Shown here piece by piece: positions 5,444 to 8,104 of a DNA stretch of 8,104 bases. The notes beneath the pieces are model-generated. The model saw only the letters and a program-made list of their open reading frames with translations. It was not told the DNA's origin and did no database searches. Numbering within the stretch: the stretch's first letter is position 1; every line of letters starts with the position of its first letter. The stretch is from Streptosporangiaceae bacterium (GTDB taxonomy: Bacteria > Actinomycetota > Actinomycetes > Streptosporangiales > Streptosporangiaceae). The stretch is from positions 1 through 8,104 of the forward strand of contig JASHYW010000633.1 in NCBI GenBank assembly GCA_030042885.1, written 5' to 3'. Made by a program: the position numbers and the translations under genes.

Positions 5444-6466
5444 ATGACCACCAGGGACACCGACTGGGACGGCGTGCGACTGCACGTGGTAACCGGCAAG
5501 GGGGGCACCGGCAAGACCACGGTCGCGGCGGCCTTGGCGCTGGCCCTGGCCACGGCCGGCCGCAAGGTTCTGCTGATCGAGGTCGAGGGACGGCAGGGCA
5601 TCGCCAGGCTCTTCGACTGCCCTCCGCTGCCGTATGCGGAGCGGAAGGTCGCGCTCGGACTGGGTGAGCAGGGAGCCGAAGGCGGCGACGTGTTCGCGCT
5701 CGCCGTCGATCCCGAGGGCGCCCTGCTCGACTATCTGGAGATGTTCTACAACCTGCGCCGCATGGGGAAGACTCTGACCAGGCTCGGCGTGGTGGACTTC
5801 GCGACCACGATCGCACCCGGCCTGTCCGACGTGCTGGTCACTGGGAAGGCCACCGAGGCGGCCAGGCGGCGCACCGGCTCCCGTCGCAGCGATCACGTGT
5901 ACCACGCCGTGGTGATGGACGCCCCTCCCACGGGCCGGATCGGCCGGTTCCTCAACGTCAGCACCGAAGTCTCCGGGCTGGCCAAGGTGGGCCCGATCAA
6001 GACGCATTCGGACACGGTGGCCCGGGTCATCCGGTCGCCGCAGACGGTCGTGCACTTCGTCACCACGCTCGAGGAGATGCCGGTGCAGGAGACCCTGGAC
6101 GGCATCGCGGAACTGCACGAGCTGACCGATGGCGCCATCCGGCCCGGCGGCATCATCATCAACATGGCCCGCCCGGCGCTCCTCGACGAGGCCGACCTGG
6201 CCGCGGTGGCCAGCGGATCCCTGGACGTCGCGGAGCTGGCCCTGGGCCTGAAAGCGGCCGGGATCAGCGACAATCACGGCCTCGCCGCCGACCTCATGAC
6301 CGAGCTGAAGGAGCACGCGCAGCAGGTGGCCCTGCAGAACAGGGAACGGGACGAGCTGCTGACCTCGGGCCGGCCGCACTATGAGCTGCCGATGATCCTG
6401 GACGGGATCGACTTGGCCGGCCTCTACCAGCTGGCCGCCGTCCTGCGGCAGCAGGGGGCAGCATGA
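5444..6466 (+). CDS. ArsA/Get3-like anion-transporting ATPase, first subunit
   Basis: The 340-aa SIMIBI-class P-loop ATPase matches the Rv3679 lineage. The deviant Walker A GKGGTGKTT (18-26) includes the signature Lys19 that reaches across the dimer in Get3/ArsA/MinD enzymes. VEVEGRQGIARLFD (47-58), FATTIAPGLSDVLVTGK (119-135), DAPPTGRIGRFL (159-170; switch II), IIINMARP (237-244) and LPMILDGIDL (315-324) follow. It lacks the ArsA metal-site cysteines and a tandem second half, so arsenite export is unlikely. In M. tuberculosis the pair has been linked to redox and envelope stress tolerance; the cargo is unsettled. GGAGG at 5428-5432 lies 11 nt before ATG. The stop overlaps a downstream ATG as ATGA (6463-6466), which opens a mini-ORF rather than the second ATPase. 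Confidence 0.93.
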   Translation: MTTRDTDWDGVRLHVVTGKGGTGKTTVAAALALALATAGRKVLLIEVEGRQGIARLFDCPPLPYAERKVALGLGEQGAEGGDVFALAVDPEGALLDYLEMFYNLRRMGKTLTRLGVVDFATTIAPGLSDVLVTGKATEAARRRTGSRRSDHVYHAVVMDAPPTGRIGRFLNVSTEVSGLAKVGPIKTHSDTVARVIRSPQTVVHFVTTLEEMPVQETLDGIAELHELTDGAIRPGGIIINMARPALLDEADLAAVASGSLDVAELALGLKAAGISDNHGLAADLMTELKEHAQQVALQNRERDELLTSGRPHYELPMILDGIDLAGLYQLAAVLRQQGAA

Positions 6467-6600
6467 GTGAGCTGGTAGCCGCGAGCCAAAGGGGCGCGGT
6501 GCCGCCTGGACCGAGGAGCGTAAGCGACGAGGGAAGGCGGCACCTTAGAGGCGCCCCGGAGGCGAGCGGGGGTATAGAGCGAGCGGGGGACACAGCCTGA
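6463..6600 (+). CDS. Doubtful 45-codon mini-ORF bridging the ATPase pair
   Basis: ATG at 6463 overlaps the first ATPase stop as ATGA. The frame stays open for 45 codons (MSELVAASQRGAVPPG...) and ends in TGA at 6598-6600, sharing its A with the second ATPase ATG. Ribosomes could therefore pass through all three frames by termination-reinitiation. Against a true protein: it has rare codons (AGA, ATA, CTT, GTA, CGA), about 13 of 45 codons end in A or T, and most of its length is a long inverted repeat. I read it as an incidental or coupling ORF created by a repeat insertion. Confidence 0.3.
   Translation: MSELVAASQRGAVPPGPRSVSDEGRRHLRGAPEASGGIERAGDTA
6491..6589. repeat. Nested inverted repeat plus direct repeats between the ATPase genes
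   Basis: GGGGCGC (6491-6497) then GGTGCCGCC (6498-6506) pair with GGCGGCACC (6536-6544) and GCGCCCC (6551-6557). This makes a 16-bp stem interrupted only by a 6-nt bulge TTAGAG, with a 29-nt loop. Downstream, GCGAGCGGGGG occurs twice, at 6562-6572 and 6579-6589. No Shine-Dalgarno or gene function explains this. A REP/MITE-like insertion is the best guess, and it may also act as an mRNA structure setting the subunit ratio. Confidence 0.6.
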
Positions 6601-7760
6601 TGGCCACGGTACTACTGGACATGGACCGGATCATCGACGACCGGCGGACGAGGATCATCGTGTGCTGCGGTTCGGGTGGCGTGGGCAAGACCACGGCCGC
6701 GGCCGCGATCGGCCTGCGCGCCGCCGAACGCGGCCGGCAGGCGTGCGTGCTGACCGTCGACCCGGCCCGGCGGCTCGCCCAGTCGATGGGCCTGACCTCG
6801 CTGGACAACACTCCGCGCCAGGTGGACGGCGTCGACACCTCCAGCGGCGGCAGCCTGTACGCGATGATGCTCGACATGAAGCGGACGTTCGACGAGATCG
6901 TGGAGGCGCATGCTGACCCCGACCGGGCCGCGCAGATCCTAGCCAACCCGTTCTACCAGTCACTGTCGTCCAGCTTCGCGGGGACGCAGGAGTACATGGC
7001 CATGGAGAAGCTCGGCCAGCTCAGGCACGCCGACGAGTGGGACCTGATCGTGGTCGATACTCCGCCCAGCCGGTCCGCGCTGGACTTCCTCGATGCGCCG
7101 CAGCGGCTCGGCCGGTTCCTCGACGGCAGGCTGATCCGGCTGCTGACCGCCCCGGCCAAGGCCGGGATGTCGTACATGAGGGTGCTGAACGCCGGGTTCC
7201 TCATGATGACGAGCGTGCTGACCAAGATCCTCGGCGCGCAGGTGCTCAAGGATGCGTCCACCTTCGTCACCGCGCTCGACACCATGTTCGGCGGCTTCCG
7301 CGAGCGGGCCGAGTGGACATACCAGCTGCTGCAGGCGCCAGGCACCGCGTTCCTGGTCGTCGCTGCGCCCGAGCCGGACGCGCTGCGCGAGGCCTCGTAC
7401 TTCGTCGAGCGCCTCGACACCGACAGGATGCCGCTGGCCGGGCTCATCCTCAACCGGGTGCACACCTCGGCGGCGGGACGGCTGAGCGCCGCCCGGAGCC
7501 TGGCCGCCGCCGAGACCCTCGGTATGCGGGATCGGCCGGACGGTTCCGATGCGGAGCCGCGGTACACCATTGCAGCGGCGGCGCTGCGGAATCACGCGGA
7601 ACGGATGAACCTCAGCAAACGGGAACGACGGCTAGCCGAGCACTTCACGTCGGCACATCCCCTTATCCCGGCGGCCGAGGTCGTCGCACAACCGGAGGAC
7701 ATTCACGACCTCGACGGGCTCAGGACCATCGGGATGATACTGGCCCGCCAGGCTACGTGA
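6600..7760 (+). CDS. ArsA/Get3-like ATPase, second subunit
   Basis: The 386-aa protein matches the Rv3680 lineage. Walker A is GSGGVGKTT (24-32) with Lys30, but Ser25 replaces the signature lysine of Get3/ArsA. VDPARRLAQSMGL (53-65), YAMMLDMKRTFDEI (87-100), GTQEYMAMEKLGQL (128-141), VDTPPSRSALDFLDAP (152-167; switch II), MFGGFRERAEWTY (229-241), EPDALREASYFVERL (258-272) and LILNRVH (282-288) are strongly family-like. A hydrophobic or amphipathic stretch at about 186-212 could bind cargo or membrane. Together with the first subunit it probably forms a heteromeric ATPase, the partner supplying the signature lysine. There is no strong Shine-Dalgarno; ATG overlaps the mini-ORF stop (TGATG), implying coupling. 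It is convergent with wblA, 36 bp apart. Confidence 0.93.
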   Translation: MATVLLDMDRIIDDRRTRIIVCCGSGGVGKTTAAAAIGLRAAERGRQACVLTVDPARRLAQSMGLTSLDNTPRQVDGVDTSSGGSLYAMMLDMKRTFDEIVEAHADPDRAAQILANPFYQSLSSSFAGTQEYMAMEKLGQLRHADEWDLIVVDTPPSRSALDFLDAPQRLGRFLDGRLIRLLTAPAKAGMSYMRVLNAGFLMMTSVLTKILGAQVLKDASTFVTALDTMFGGFRERAEWTYQLLQAPGTAFLVVAAPEPDALREASYFVERLDTDRMPLAGLILNRVHTSAAGRLSAARSLAAAETLGMRDRPDGSDAEPRYTIAAAALRNHAERMNLSKRERRLAEHFTSAHPLIPAAEVVAQPEDIHDLDGLRTIGMILARQAT

Positions 7761-7782
7761 GGCAGGCAGAGGCTGAAGGGTG

Positions 7783-7800
7783 CTGAGGGCCGGACCTCAG
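7783..7800. terminator. Short palindrome at the convergent 3' ends
   Basis: CTGAGG (7783-7788) and CCTCAG (7795-7800) form a 6-bp stem with a 6-nt loop. It overlaps the wblA stop codon (7797-7799) and lies 22 nt after the second ATPase stop. It may terminate both transcripts, but the stem is short and has no U tract. Confidence 0.35.
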
Positions 7801-8099
7801 CTGGCCACGAGCTCGTCGATGGACTGCCGCTCGTATTCGTCGCGGGCGCGCTCGAGCAGCTCGCGCCACGAGGTCACCTCGGGACGGCGCCGCAGGAGCG
7901 CACGCCGCTCCCGCTCGGTCATGCCACCCCAGACACCGAACTCGATTCCGTTGTCGAGCGCATCCGCAAGGCACTCCGTGCGAACCGGGCATCCCCGGCA
8001 GATCAGCTTGGCGCGATTCTGCGCCGCGCCCTGGACGAACAGCTCGTCAGGGTCGGTTCCCTTGCATGCGGCGCGTGTGGTCCAGTCAGTGATCCACAT
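7797..8099 (-). CDS. wblA: WhiB-family iron-sulfur regulator, WblA/WhiB4 type
   Basis: The 100-aa protein has the four [4Fe-4S] cysteines Cys12, Cys34, Cys37 and Cys43 (C-X21-C-X2-C-X5-C), the turn GVWGG (55-59) and the basic TERERRALLRRRP (61-73) DNA-contact region. A charged C-terminal helix follows. DELFVQGAAQNRAKLICRGC and ECLADALDN are characteristic of the WblA/WhiB4 branch. In Streptomyces WblA controls the switch to sporulation and represses antibiotic production; in M. tuberculosis WhiB4 senses O2/NO and redox state. Its place beside the ATPase pair is conserved (SCO3579, Rv3681c). ATG at 8099 is 5 bp from the window edge, so an upstream start and all promoter signals are out of view. 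Confidence 0.95.
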   Translation of the reverse strand: MWITDWTTRAACKGTDPDELFVQGAAQNRAKLICRGCPVRTECLADALDNGIEFGVWGGMTERERRALLRRRPEVTSWRELLERARDEYERQSIDELVAS

Positions 8100-8104
8100 G
8101 TGCC

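Noticed and set aside
4533..5447. A 304-codon plus-strand open frame opposite the SPFH gene
   Set aside because: Its His/Asp/Arg-rich translation has no domain; the minus-strand frame carries the Band 7 motifs.
5351..6379. A 342-codon minus-strand open frame opposite the first ATPase
   Set aside because: It is the complement of a strongly conserved ATPase gene, and its translation is low-complexity with no recognisable motif.

Overview
The window is chromosomal DNA of a high-GC actinomycete. GC and third-position GC are very high, GTG starts are used, and there is a GlxR/Crp-type cAMP regulator and a WhiB-family iron-sulfur protein. Gene order matches the conserved actinobacterial block crp / MBL-fold hydrolase / RidA / DUF4177 / two ArsA-like ATPases / wblA (Mycobacterium tuberculosis Rv3676-Rv3681c, Streptomyces SCO3571-SCO3579). 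A non-mycolate lineage such as Streptosporangiales or a relative is my guess; the sequence does not settle it.

Layout: (1) 1-775, minus: N-terminal part of an exported coiled-coil cell-wall protein, cut by the window edge. (2) 776-1008: divergent regulatory region with two near-consensus Crp/GlxR boxes and a leader hairpin. (3) 1009-1692, plus: crp, followed by a hairpin terminator. (4) 1833-5312, minus: a compact five-gene operon transcribed as SPFH/stomatin-like protein, a 51-aa DUF4177 protein, RidA-like protein, NUDT19-like Nudix hydrolase and LACTB2-like metallo-beta-lactamase-fold hydrolase. (5) 5313-5443: divergent promoter region with a GTGAC-N6-GTCAC palindrome. (6) 5444-7760, plus: two different ArsA/Get3-like ATPases separated by a 45-codon mini-ORF that runs through a long inverted repeat. 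(7) 7797-8099, minus: wblA/whiB4-type WhiB gene, convergent with the second ATPase.

How it may work together (inference): the block joins cAMP sensing (Crp), redox/NO sensing (WblA), removal of reactive or misplaced metabolites (RidA imines, Nudix CoA derivatives, MBL hydrolase) and a membrane-linked ATPase pair. Crp probably controls itself and the divergent cell-wall gene through the two boxes.

The two most unusual items are repeat-like insertions that both preserve translation. One is an in-frame, G-run-rich 135-bp element of about 45 codons inside the Nudix gene. The other is a 45-codon hairpin-bearing spacer between the ATPase genes, with ATGA and TGATG junctions at its ends. I see no CRISPR array, tRNA, rRNA, transposase or phage gene.
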